DNA of 64,000 bases. Source: JACVRM01 sp963839815 (lineage in GTDB: Bacteria > Actinomycetota > Thermoleophilia > Gaiellales > Gaiellaceae). The position numbers and the translations under genes are program-made. The stretch spans positions 496,001 to 560,000 of the forward strand of contig CAWIWF010000006.1 in the NCBI GenBank assembly GCA_963839815.1. The letters run 5' to 3'. Every line of letters starts with the position of its first letter. Position 1 is the first letter of the stretch. Positions 43,076 through 50,729 of the stretch are shown piece by piece. The notes beneath the pieces were generated by a model. The model worked only from the letters and a program-made list of their open reading frames with translations. It was not told the DNA's origin and ran no database searches.

Positions 43076-44292
43076 GCCGGTTCGACCTCGACGTCGAGCA
43101 GGGTGGCGGCCGCCTCGGCCCGCTCGAGCGCCTCCACGTTCGTGGCGCCGACGGCGATCACGTAGCCGCGGCGGTCGCCGTCGAGTCGCACGGGCCTGAT
43201 CGTCTCGCCCACCTGCAGGTACGTGTCCGCCTGCACGACCCCCGGGAAGGCCAGCACGCGCTCCAGTGAGCCGATGCGGCGCACGCGGCCCGTCGGCAGC
43301 GGGCCGGGCTCGGCGGTGAGGAAGCGGATTGCGAGCGGCTGCTGGCGTTGCGGCTCGGCGAGCTCGTCCGGCACGTCGAGCCCCAGCGCCTGGCGCAGCG
43401 CCACCTCGACCAGGTCGACGCCGACGGCATGAGCGGCCAGGTCGGCCATCTGGCCGCCGGGGATGCGGGCTGCGCACTCGACGACGATGACGTCTCCATC
43501 CGGCGACGCGATCAGCTGCGGGAAGGCGATGCCGTCGCGCAGCCCCAGCGCGGCCGTGGCGCGCTCGGCAGCCTCCTCGGCGCGGGCGAGCGTGTCGCCG
43601 TAGAGCGTCGTCGGGTAGAGGTGGATCCAGCCGACGCCGAAGCCGATCCCGGGCGGGCGCAGCCGGTCGGAGAGGGTCAGCACCCTGGCCCGGCCGCCAC
43701 GCGCGATCACGAGCCCGTTCAGCTCGAGCCCGTCCTGGAACCCCTCGACGATCGCCTCGTTGGTCGGCGACTCGGCGAGCGCGGCGTGCAGGTGCAACTC
43801 GACGTGCTCCGGCGCGTCGAGCCGGAAGACGCCGCGCTGGCCGCCCGAGTCCGCCGGCTTGAGCACGGCCGGGACGCCGACGGTCTCGACCGCCAGGCGC
43901 GCCTCCTGCAGCGTCCTGGCTGCGGCGAAGCGCGGTTGCGGGACGCCGTGCTCGGCGAAGCGCCGCCGCATCGCCACCTTGTGCGTCATCGCGTGCGCCG
44001 TCTCGGTGCCGATGCCGGGCAGGTCGAGCGCCTCGGCCACCGCCGCCACGACGGGCACGGCGCGGTCGGCCGACACCGTCAGTGCGCCGTCGACGCCGTG
44101 GCGGCGCGCGACCGCGGTGACCGCGTCGACGTCGGTGAAGTCGACCACCTCGGCAACGTCGGCCGCAGCGAGCCCGAGCGCGTCGGGGTTGCGGTCGACC
44201 GCGACCACGCGCAGCCCCAGCTCTCGAGCGCGCAGGATCGCCCGGCGCTGATGGCGCCCGGCGCCCACGAAGAGGACGGTCTTTCCCTGCAC
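43072..44292 (-). CDS. ATP-grasp ligase
   Basis: 406 residues. TVLFVGAGRHQRRAILRAR is the N-terminal Rossmann-like preATP-grasp domain. ATP-grasp motifs follow: VPAVLKPADSGGQRGVF and NEAIVEGFQDGLELNGLVI, then VIVVECAARIPGGQMADLA with the metal-binding Glu. The C-terminal domain (VRRIGSLERVLAFPGV, then AVGATNVEALERAEAA) is as in PurK/PurT-like and dipeptide-ligase-like enzymes. It is the first gene of a four-gene operon; TAGCAT 9 bases upstream is the probable -10 box. Confidence 0.88.
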   Translation of the reverse strand: MQGKTVLFVGAGRHQRRAILRARELGLRVVAVDRNPDALGLAAADVAEVVDFTDVDAVTAVARRHGVDGALTVSADRAVPVVAAVAEALDLPGIGTETAHAMTHKVAMRRRFAEHGVPQPRFAAARTLQEARLAVETVGVPAVLKPADSGGQRGVFRLDAPEHVELHLHAALAESPTNEAIVEGFQDGLELNGLVIARGGRARVLTLSDRLRPPGIGFGVGWIHLYPTTLYGDTLARAEEAAERATAALGLRDGIAFPQLIASPDGDVIVVECAARIPGGQMADLAAHAVGVDLVEVALRQALGLDVPDELAEPQRQQPLAIRFLTAEPGPLPTGRVRRIGSLERVLAFPGVVQADTYLQVGETIRPVRLDGDRRGYVIAVGATNVEALERAEAAATLLDVEVEPA

Positions 44293-44301
44293 CGAGGGGC
44301 G

Positions 44302-44307
44302 ATGCTA
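44302..44307 (-). promoter_or_regulatory. -10 box of the ATP-grasp operon
   Basis: On the minus strand TAGCAT lies 9 bases before the GTG at 44292, another short or absent leader. Confidence 0.45.
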
Positions 44308-44323
44308 GAGCCTGGCGCGTTGC

Positions 44324-44749
44324 TCAGGAGTTCATCGCGGCGCCCGCGAAGAGGAAGCCGACGGTGTCCCAACGGTCGATCTGACAGCCGTCGGCGCGGC
44401 CGAAGCGGGTCAGCACGGCCTCGCCCCGGAGCTTGCCGCTGACCTCCGCCACCTGCGGCCCGCCGTACACCTGCGTGCAGGCGACGTCGGGCGGCACCTC
44501 CGCGAACGGGCTCTCGAGCGCGAGCAGCTTGCGGCATGCGGCCACCGGAGCCGGGTGCGTCCCCCCGGCCGGCTCGCACGTGAGCGTCCAGCGCAGCGGC
44601 TGCTTGCGCAGGTCGCCCTGCTGCCAGACCCGGATGACGAGGCTGGTATCGGCGAGCGGCGAGGTCGTCGACTCATCCTCCACCGCCGTCTCGGCGCCGC
44701 AGCCGGCCGCGGCGAGCGCAAGCAGGAGAGCCGCCACCAGAGCACGCAT
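44324..44749 (-). CDS. Subtilisin-inhibitor-like (SSI) lipoprotein
   Basis: 141 residues. LVAALLLALAAAGCGAE is a lipoprotein signal with lipobox AAGC. The mature part has WTLTCEPAGGTHPAPVAACRKLLAL, then ACTQVYGGPQVAEVSGKLRGEAVLTRFGRADGCQIDRWDTVGFLF, with the four cysteines and spacing of the Streptomyces subtilisin inhibitor family. The reactive-site loop between the cysteines is shorter than in classic SSI, so activity against proteases is not assured. It is membrane-anchored rather than free. Confidence 0.78.
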   Translation of the reverse strand: MRALVAALLLALAAAGCGAETAVEDESTTSPLADTSLVIRVWQQGDLRKQPLRWTLTCEPAGGTHPAPVAACRKLLALESPFAEVPPDVACTQVYGGPQVAEVSGKLRGEAVLTRFGRADGCQIDRWDTVGFLFAGAAMNS

Positions 44750-44755
44750 GACACC

Positions 44756-44761
44756 ACGATA
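44756..44761 (-). promoter_or_regulatory. -10 box of the SSI-like gene
   Basis: On the minus strand TATCGT lies 6 bases before the ATG at 44749. The divergent cupin gene has GACACT (44765-44770) 6 bases before its GTG, so two back-to-back promoters fit in 27 bases. Confidence 0.45.
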
Positions 44762-44776
44762 GGGGACACTGCTCCC

Positions 44777-45139
44777 GTGGAACGCCTGAGCTTCGGGCTC
44801 GACGACGCCTTCGTTCCCCGCGGCGAGGAGGAGATGCTGCAGCGCGTCACCGTCGCTCCGCTGACGGTGCCGCGGTCGCTCGGATCGCCGTGGCAGGCGG
44901 CCGTCTTTCGGGTCGCACCGGGCGGCCGGATCGCACGCCATCCGGCGACCGACTCGCAGCTCCTCGCCGTCCTCGAAGGTGCCGGCGAGGTGAGCGGGGA
45001 CGACGGCGCTTTCGTCGCGATCACCGCCGGCGAGGCGGTCTTCTGGGAGCAGGGCGAGGAGCACGAGACCCGTAGTGAGCCGGGCCTGACGGCGCTGATC
45101 GTCGAGGGTGAGGGGCTCCGGCCCTTTCGGAGGCCGTGA
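44777..45139 (+). CDS. Small cupin-domain protein
   Basis: 120 residues. The beta-barrel pattern is visible: FRVAPGGRIARHPATDSQLLAVLEGAGEV and ITAGEAVFWEQGEEHETRS, corresponding to the two cupin motifs with candidate metal ligands His and Glu. Function beyond the fold is unknown. GTG 44777 follows a -10-like GACACT by 6 bases. Confidence 0.75.
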   Translation: MERLSFGLDDAFVPRGEEEMLQRVTVAPLTVPRSLGSPWQAAVFRVAPGGRIARHPATDSQLLAVLEGAGEVSGDDGAFVAITAGEAVFWEQGEEHETRSEPGLTALIVEGEGLRPFRRP

Positions 45140-45273
45140 CCGTGTCCTGGCTGTAGAGGCGGAGGCTGGCGAGGTGTGAGATGTGGTCTGCCGGACGGCC
45201 TGACGGGCCAGTCGCCCGCGGGGAACGGCCTCCGCGTGGGACAGACCCAGCAGTGACGACAAGCATCACTGCC

Positions 45274-45279
45274 TAGACT
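45274..45279 (+). promoter_or_regulatory. -10 box of a likely leaderless transcript
   Basis: TAGACT lies 7 bases before the GTG at 45287. Confidence 0.55.
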
Positions 45280-45286
45280 CGCCGTT

Positions 45287-46255
45287 GTGCTGCAGGGCAA
45301 GCGCATCCTGATCACGGGCGGGGCCGGGTTCATCGGCACCACGCTCGCCACCCGCCTCGTCGATGCGAACGAGGTCGTCGCCGTGGACAACCTCCATCGC
45401 GACGTACGCGCAGGTACCGACCTGGCCGCGCATCCCAACTTCCACTTCCACGAGGCGGACGTGCTCGACGCCGATCGCGTGCGCGAGCTCGCCGCGGGCG
45501 CGACGCACATCGTCCACTGCGCCGCGATCGCAGGCGTCGACACCGTGCGCGAGAGCCCGGTGCGGACGATGCGCGTCAACATGATCGGCACCTACAACGT
45601 GCTCGAGGCGGCGCTCGCCACCTCCGACAGCCTGGAGCGCCTGGTCGAGTTCTCCACGAGCGAGGTGTTCGGCACGCACGCGATCCACGCCCGTGAGGGC
45701 CACGTCACGACGATCGGCTCGGTCGGCGAGGCGCGCTGGACCTATGCGGTCTCGAAGCTCGCGGGCGAGCACATGGCGCACGCCTACCACGACGAGCTCG
45801 GCCTGCCGACGGTCACCGTTCGCCCCTTCAACGTCTACGGGCCCGGCCAGGTGGGCGGTGGCGCCATCCGTGCGTTCATCGAGGGCGCGCTCGCCGGTCG
45901 TGACCTGACCATCCACGGCGACGGGTCGCAGATCCGCGCCTGGTGCTACGTCGACGACATGGTCGAGGCGGTCCTGCTCTGCCTCGAGCATCCCGCTGCG
46001 GTCGGCCAGAGCTTCAACGTCGGCAACGCGCGGTCGACGGTGACGATCTACGACCTCGCCCAGCGCATCAAGCGGCTCAGCGAGGCGCCCGGCGCCATCG
46101 TGTTCCAGCCGCTGCACTACGCGGACGTCGAGATCCGCATCCCCAACATCGAGAAGGCTCGCGAGCTGCTCGGCTTCGAGGCGCAGGTCGAGCTCGACGA
46201 CGGGCTCGCGCGGACGATCGCCTGGTACCGCTCCCGCCCGGAGGTGCCGGCCTGA
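45287..46255 (+). CDS. NAD-dependent nucleotide-sugar epimerase/dehydratase
   Basis: 322 residues of the extended SDR family. LITGGAGFIGTTLATRL is the NAD-binding motif, with YAVSKLAGEHMAHAY as the YxxxK catalytic pair and RPFNVYGPGQVGGGA as the substrate region. Ser of FSTSEVFG completes the triad. Likely product is a UDP- or dTDP-sugar epimerisation or 4,6-dehydration; which one cannot be read. Confidence 0.87.
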   Translation: MLQGKRILITGGAGFIGTTLATRLVDANEVVAVDNLHRDVRAGTDLAAHPNFHFHEADVLDADRVRELAAGATHIVHCAAIAGVDTVRESPVRTMRVNMIGTYNVLEAALATSDSLERLVEFSTSEVFGTHAIHAREGHVTTIGSVGEARWTYAVSKLAGEHMAHAYHDELGLPTVTVRPFNVYGPGQVGGGAIRAFIEGALAGRDLTIHGDGSQIRAWCYVDDMVEAVLLCLEHPAAVGQSFNVGNARSTVTIYDLAQRIKRLSEAPGAIVFQPLHYADVEIRIPNIEKARELLGFEAQVELDDGLARTIAWYRSRPEVPA

Positions 46256-46377
46256 TGAGGACGCCGCTCTGCGAACCGGGACGGCTGCTTCCCGTCGAGA
46301 TCCTGCGCCGCTTCGTCGGCGAGGCCGAGGCGACCCTCACGCAGCGAGTCTCGTGTCAGCGCTTGACACCCGTGTAA
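46255..46377 (+). CDS. Possible 40-residue coupled ORF
   Basis: An ATG overlaps the epimerase stop (TGATG) and reads 40 residues (PLCEPGRLLPVEILRRFVGE, ending in CQRLTPV) to a TAA. The end runs into the TetR promoter and operator. Codon use is like coding DNA at first but nothing is recognised. It may be translated by coupling or be chance. Confidence 0.25.
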   Translation: MRTPLCEPGRLLPVEILRRFVGEAEATLTQRVSCQRLTPV

Positions 46378-46394
46378 GTAAGTCATAACTTACA
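46363..46394 (+). promoter_or_regulatory. Consensus-like promoter overlapped by a TetR operator
   Basis: A -35 box TTGACA (46363-46368), 17 bases, -10 box TAACTT (46386-46391). A perfect inverted repeat TGTAAGT (46373-46379) and ACTTACA (46388-46394) with an 8-base centre covers the spacer and the -10 box. The ATG at 46401 lies 9 bases after the -10 box. Binding of the encoded TetR protein here would block its own transcription. Confidence 0.75.
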
Positions 46395-46400
46395 ACGCAG

Positions 46401-46961
46401 ATGGCCACCGTCACGCCCCGTGAGCGGCATACGGCCGAGGAGCGCCGCGCGGAGATCCTCGACGCCGCCCGCTACGAGTTCGCCTTCCGGGGTCTGCACG
46501 GCACCTCGACGGAGGACATCGCCCGCCGTGCGGGCATCTCGCAGCCGTACGTGTTCCGGCTCTTCGGCACCAAGAAGGAGCTGTTCGTGGCCACGTGCCG
46601 GAGCTGCATGGAGGAGACGCTCGACGCGATGACGGAGGCGGCAGCCGGCAAGCACGGAGACGACGCGCTCGCCGCGATGGGCGCCGCCTACTTCGGGCTC
46701 CTCTCCGACGACCCGCGCCGGCTGATGCTGCAGCTGCACCTGTACGCCGCCTGCGACGACGAGGACGTGCGAGCCGAGGCTCGCCAGAGCTACGGGGCGC
46801 TGGTCGAGTTCGTCGAGCGCGCCTCGGGTGCCGGCCAGGCGGCCGTCTCCGCGTTCTTCGCGAAGGGCATGCTCATCAACGTGGTCGCCGCCATGGGGCT
46901 TCGTGAAGACCCGAGCGGCTGGGGGCACCGGCTGCTCGAGGGCTGTCGCGAGGACGCGTGA
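46401..46961 (+). CDS. TetR-family transcriptional regulator
   Basis: 186 residues. RRAEILDAARYEFAFRGLHGTSTEDIARRAGISQPYVFRLFGTKKELF is a textbook TetR DNA-binding domain. The C-terminal ligand domain (about residues 75-186) is poorly conserved and its inducer is unknown. Its own operator is upstream. No obvious partner efflux or enzyme gene is adjacent, so besides itself its target may be distant. Confidence 0.92.
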   Translation: MATVTPRERHTAEERRAEILDAARYEFAFRGLHGTSTEDIARRAGISQPYVFRLFGTKKELFVATCRSCMEETLDAMTEAAAGKHGDDALAAMGAAYFGLLSDDPRRLMLQLHLYAACDDEDVRAEARQSYGALVEFVERASGAGQAAVSAFFAKGMLINVVAAMGLREDPSGWGHRLLEGCREDA

Positions 46962-46981
46962 GTCCTCGTCTCAGCCGCGAG

Positions 46982-46997
46982 TCAGCAACTGCTGACG
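46982..46997. terminator. Bidirectional terminator-like hairpin
   Basis: GTCAGCA (46982-46988), AC, TGCTGAC (46991-46997) lies between the convergent TetR and eIF-2B-like genes. A second hairpin GAGGAC/GTCCTC (46951-46956, 46963-46968) straddles the TetR stop. No T-runs. Confidence 0.45.
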
Positions 46998-47001
46998 CGG
47001 C

Positions 47002-47898
47002 CTAGCGGTCGGGTGCCCGGGGGGCGGCCGGCACGGAGCCACTCGCCCCGATGAGCTCGTAGCCCTCGCGCAGGAACGGCGTCCGGTCGACGAGCGCGGC
47101 GATCTCCTCCGGCGGGAAGGCGCCGTCCTCCGTGACGATCTCGGTCAGGAGCGCGGCAGGCGTCAGGTCGCTACGCGTCGGGTCGGCCGGCTCGGCCGGC
47201 GCGTCGAACGGCGCCAGCTTGATCAACTCGGCCGCGACCACCACTGGAGTGCGCGCACCGGCGGCGGAGGCGGCGAGGGCACGCGTGCCGCGCCGGTTCG
47301 CAAGCGTGCCGTCGCGATAGACGGTGTCGGCGCCGACCAGCACGAGCCGGACGCCACGCGCCACCCGCGGAGCGTCGTCGTCCTCGACCAGCTCGACCTC
47401 CAGGCCCTCGCCGCGCAGCTCGTTGGCAAACGCCCGCCCCTCCTCGTGCTCGCCCGAGACGGTGCAGAGCAGCCGGGCGGGCGGCGTGTGCAGAACAGCC
47501 TCGCGCACGGTCGCCGACGCCGAGTGGGTCAAGACGACCGAGTCCTCGAGCCGCTCGCGCAGCTGGATGGCGATCACGCCGGCGGCGCGGTCGCGGGCAT
47601 CGAGCAGGCCGCGGGCCTCCTCGAGCACGAGGCGTCGCAGCTCGCTGGACGACAGGTTCCAATTCCGGCTCGCCGCTGCCAGCAGCCGCCCGGCGGCGGC
47701 CGTCACGGAGCCTGCATCCGGCCGGGCCCGTGCGAGCCTGCGGGCGACTCCCAGCAAGTGCTCGAGCAGCTCCTCGGCCGAGTGTGCGGGCGAGGCGGCC
47801 TCCTGCACGAGCGTCTCGACCGTTCGCCGGGCCAGCCAGCTGCCGCCGTGCAGGCGGTCGAGGCGAAGCTCCTCGATCGGATCGGGGGAAGACCCCAC
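47002..47898 (-). CDS. eIF-2B alpha/beta/delta-like (sugar-phosphate isomerase fold) protein
   Basis: 298 residues. VVLTHSASATVREAVLHT, RLLCTVSGEHEEGRAFANELRGEGLEVELVEDD, GVRLVLVGADTVYRDGTLANRRGTRALAASA and VVVAAELIKLAPFD follow the order seen in the eIF-2B-like family, which includes MtnA and ribose-1,5-bisphosphate isomerase. The MtnA catalytic Cys is not evident. GTG 47898 is chosen as the start because the region upstream is the divergent promoter. Function in bacteria is unsettled; a sugar-1-phosphate isomerase role is possible. Confidence 0.8.
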   Translation of the reverse strand: MGSSPDPIEELRLDRLHGGSWLARRTVETLVQEAASPAHSAEELLEHLLGVARRLARARPDAGSVTAAAGRLLAAASRNWNLSSSELRRLVLEEARGLLDARDRAAGVIAIQLRERLEDSVVLTHSASATVREAVLHTPPARLLCTVSGEHEEGRAFANELRGEGLEVELVEDDDAPRVARGVRLVLVGADTVYRDGTLANRRGTRALAASAAGARTPVVVAAELIKLAPFDAPAEPADPTRSDLTPAALLTEIVTEDGAFPPEEIAALVDRTPFLREGYELIGASGSVPAAPRAPDR

Positions 47899-47971
47899 GT
47901 TGCCTCGATTCTCGCAGACGGGCGGCGGTGGTCGCCCCCAACGGGGTCGCTCTTGTACGTTTCCCCTGCTG

Positions 47972-48937
47972 ATGGCCGAGATCCGCATCGCCCCCGAGCC
48001 CCCGGCGGCGGCCGTGGCCGGCGGGCCGGAGGTGTCGGTGGTCGTCACCCTCTACAACGAGGGCGAGACCGTCGCCGAGCTCCACCGGCGGGTCGCGGCG
48101 ACGCTCGACCAGGGCGGGCTCGCGTGGGAGCTGGTGCTCGTCGACGACGGCTCGTCCGACGGGACCTGGGCGACGGTCGAGCGGCTGCACGCGGCCGACG
48201 AGCGGGTTCGCGGCGTGCGCTTTCGGCGAAACGCCGGGCAGCATCCGGCGATGCACGCCGGCATGGTGCGGGCGCGCGGCGCGATCGTCGTCACCATGGA
48301 CGGCGACCTCCAGAACCCGCCCGAGGAGATCCCGCGGCTGGTCGAAGCCGTGCGCGCCGGCCATGACGTGGCCAGCGGCCGCCGCGCCGGCCGGGCGGAC
48401 AGCGCCGCCCGGACGCTGCCGTCGCGGCTCGTCAACGGGATGCTGCGACGCTTCACTGGCGTCGCCATCTCCGACTACGGCTGCGCCTTCAACGCCTACC
48501 GGCGGGAGGTGCTCGAGCCCCTCTTCGGCGCCATCGGCCGCCAGAAGTTCACCAAGGCGCTGGTGCTGGCCAGCGGTGCGACCGTCGTTGAGGTCGACGT
48601 CGACCACGTCGCGCGCGACGGCGCCTCCCGCTATTCGCCGCTCCGGCTCGTGCGACTGGCGCTCCACGTGCTGGCCGGCTTCTGGCCGCAGCCCATCCAG
48701 TGGATCGGCATCGCGCTCGGCGTCGTCTGCTCGATCGTCGCGACCGCGCTCGCCGTCTACGCGGTCGGCTACTGGATCGGCGAGTCCGACTTCCCAGGAC
48801 CGCTCCTCCTGGGTGTGCTCGCCCTCTACGTCCTCGGCACGCAGGGCTTCGTGCTGGCCCTCGTGGGCGAGTACCTCAGCCGCATCCAGCGCGACGTCGA
48901 GGGGAGGCCCCTGTACATCGTGGCTGACGAGCTGTAG
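47972..48937 (+). CDS. Family 2 glycosyltransferase with two C-terminal membrane helices (DPM1/ArnC-like)
   Basis: 321 residues. VSVVVTLYNEGETVAELH and ELVLVDDGSSDGTW form the nucleotide-sugar site, and VTMDGDLQNPPEEIPRL holds the DxD-type motif. Two helices near the C-terminus (WIGIALGVVCSIVATALAVY and LLLGVLALYVLGTQGFVLA) match polyprenyl-phosphate glycosyltransferases. Such enzymes load a sugar on undecaprenyl phosphate for later transfer outside. ATG 47972 is preceded by TACGTT 10 bases upstream. Confidence 0.9.
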   Translation: MAEIRIAPEPPAAAVAGGPEVSVVVTLYNEGETVAELHRRVAATLDQGGLAWELVLVDDGSSDGTWATVERLHAADERVRGVRFRRNAGQHPAMHAGMVRARGAIVVTMDGDLQNPPEEIPRLVEAVRAGHDVASGRRAGRADSAARTLPSRLVNGMLRRFTGVAISDYGCAFNAYRREVLEPLFGAIGRQKFTKALVLASGATVVEVDVDHVARDGASRYSPLRLVRLALHVLAGFWPQPIQWIGIALGVVCSIVATALAVYAVGYWIGESDFPGPLLLGVLALYVLGTQGFVLALVGEYLSRIQRDVEGRPLYIVADEL

Positions 48938-48984
48938 ACCGCGGCGGCAGGACGCCTTCGGCGTCGTGCCGCCGCTCTCTTCGA

Positions 48985-49007
48985 GTGGGGAACGGCGTGT
49001 TCCCCCC
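48985..49007. repeat. Palindrome resembling hairpin B of the two-hairpin repeat
   Basis: GGGGAAC (48987-48993), GGCGT, GTTCCCC (48999-49005), with further pairing outside. It opens the 769-base gene-free gap 48938-49706, which holds repeats only. Confidence 0.55.
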
Positions 49008-49052
49008 TCGAGCTCCCCCCTCCCGCTCGCCGGGTCACCGTGGTGCCGCACG

Positions 49053-49348
49053 AGTCAGACGCGCCTTCGCGCGCCTTGGCTGCGCCGGGCGGAGCCCGGC
49101 TCCGCCGAGACTGCGTCATCCTGGTCGTCGCGCTTGCCGTGCCGCGCGCCCTGCGGGCGCGGGGCATGGCTCGCTTCCACCTTGAACGGCTGAGGCCCTA
49201 GTCAGACGCGCCTTCGCGCGCGGTGGCTCCCGCCGGGCGGAGCCCGGCTTCGCCGATGAGGGCGGCGCCCTGGTCGGCACGCTTGCGTGCCGCGCGCCCT
49301 CTTGGGCGCGGGGCATGCTCGCTCACGCCTGAACGGCTGGGGCGCTGG
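49053..49348. repeat. Two tandem copies of a 148-base unit
   Basis: GTCAGACGCGCCTTCGCGCG starts at 49053 and again at 49201, a period of 148 bases. Each unit has GCCGGGC-GGA-GCCCGGC (hairpin A, reverse orientation), then a GC-rich stretch with GCCGCGCGCCC and GGGCGCGGGGCATG, then TGAACGGCTG. The second copy fades after about 49345 with CTGGTCAGG. The unit looks like the reverse-oriented repeat without palindrome B. Confidence 0.7.
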
Positions 49349-49551
49349 TCAGGTGCTGCTCTGCTGGCTCGCGCCTACGTTCTCGCTCAGGAACCACGCT
49401 CTACCCGGCGAGCAGGGAGGGGGCGAGGGGAACCGTCCAGGTTCCCCATAGCGGCCCTCGGAGAGCACGCGACCCCGCCGCCGTTTCGGTCCTCGGCCGA
49501 AACGGCTCACCGGAGGGAGCGCGAGGGAGTCCGCTCCCTCGCGTCGCCGGA

Positions 49552-49640
49552 GGGCGGCTCCGCCGCCCGCAGGCACCCCGCGACCCGGGCGCGTCTGACC
49601 GACGAGGGGGCCCACGGGGGAGACCGGCGTTTCCCCCGTG
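49552..49640 (+). repeat. Two-hairpin 88-base repeat, copy 4
   Basis: Hairpin A is GGGCGGC (49552-49558), loop TCC, GCCGCCC (49562-49568); after exactly 44 bases comes palindrome B at 49613-49640, one base longer and slightly imperfect. The linker again has GGGCGCGTCTGACC and GACGAGGGGG. It lies 51 bases upstream of the -10 box of the dehydratase gene. Confidence 0.85.
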
Positions 49641-49691
49641 AGAGCGAGCCCGGCGACGCGACAGCGGCGCCGCGAGCGGCGAGCGAGCGAC

Positions 49692-49697
49692 TAAGGT
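49692..49697 (+). promoter_or_regulatory. -10 box
   Basis: TAAGGT lies 9 bases before the GTG at 49707 and starts the surface polysaccharide locus. Confidence 0.5.
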
Positions 49698-49706
49698 TCG
49701 GCCGCC

Positions 49707-50729
49707 GTGGGAAGCACGTCTTCTATGCGCTCGACTAAACGCGTCCTCGTCACCGGCGGCGCCGGGTTCATCCCGTCCAACTTCATCCGTCACCTGCTGG
49801 CGGCGACGCCCTACGAGGTCGTCTCGCTCGACGCGCTGACGTACGCGGGCAACATCGACAACCTCGCCGACGTGCTCTCGCATCCGCGCCTCGCCTTTGT
49901 CCACGGCGACATCCGCGACGAGGAGCTCGTGCGGGACGTGGTCGCCGAGGTGGACGTGATCGTCAACGCCGCCGCCGAGTCGCACGTCGAGAAGTCGATC
50001 GAGGAGGGTGGCGGCGAGTTCGTCGGCACCAACGTCGAGGGCACGCGCGTCCTGCTCGACGCCATCCGCGCGAACCCCGTCGAGCGCTTCATCCTGATCT
50101 CGTCGAGTGAGGTGTACGGCACCGCCGAGTCCGACCCGATGGACGAGGAGCACCCGCTCAACCCGCGCAGCCCCTACGCCGCCACCAAGGCCGGCGCCGA
50201 CCGGCTCGCCTACTCGTACTGGGTCACCTACGAGCTGCCGATCGTGGTCGTGCGGCCCTTCAACAACTACGGGCCGCGCCAGCATCCCGAGAAGGTCATC
50301 CCGCGCTTCATCACCCAGGCGCTCGACGACGAGCCGCTGACCATCCACGGCGACGGCAGCGCGTCGCGCGACTGGCTCTACGTCGACGACGACGCCGAGG
50401 CGATCGAGGCGATCATCGCGGCCGACATCGACGCTGTCGCGGGCGAGGTCTTCAACATCGCCACCGGCGTCGACCTCTCCGTCTCGGACATCGCGGACGC
50501 CGTGCTGAGCGCGCTCGGCAAGCCCGCGTCGCTGAAGGAGCACGTGGACGAGCGGCCCGGCCAGGTTGACCGCCACATCGGCTCGACCGACAAGGCGGCA
50601 CGGCTGCTCGGCTGGCGCGCGCGTACCTCCTTCGAGACCGGTCTCGAGCAGACCGTCGCCTGGTACCGCGAGAACGAGGCGTGGTGGAGAGCGGCGACGC
50701 CGGAACGCGCCCGCGTCTTCTCGTCCTAG
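49707..50729 (+). CDS. dTDP-glucose 4,6-dehydratase-like NDP-sugar dehydratase
   Basis: 340 residues. VLVTGGAGFIPSNFIRHLL is the NAD site (Gly replaced by Pro in the third position of GxxGxxG, as seen in some members). DALTYAGNIDNL, NAAAESHVEKSI, SSSEVYGTAE, YAATKAGADRL and FNNYGPRQHPEKVIPRFI are RmlB-type signatures. TYAGN and AESHVD-like motifs favour dTDP-glucose as substrate. GTG 49707 fits the -10 box; an ATG at 49725 is possible. It ends 49 bases inside the next gene. Confidence 0.87.
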   Translation: MGSTSSMRSTKRVLVTGGAGFIPSNFIRHLLAATPYEVVSLDALTYAGNIDNLADVLSHPRLAFVHGDIRDEELVRDVVAEVDVIVNAAAESHVEKSIEEGGGEFVGTNVEGTRVLLDAIRANPVERFILISSSEVYGTAESDPMDEEHPLNPRSPYAATKAGADRLAYSYWVTYELPIVVVRPFNNYGPRQHPEKVIPRFITQALDDEPLTIHGDGSASRDWLYVDDDAEAIEAIIAADIDAVAGEVFNIATGVDLSVSDIADAVLSALGKPASLKEHVDERPGQVDRHIGSTDKAARLLGWRARTSFETGLEQTVAWYRENEAWWRAATPERARVFSS

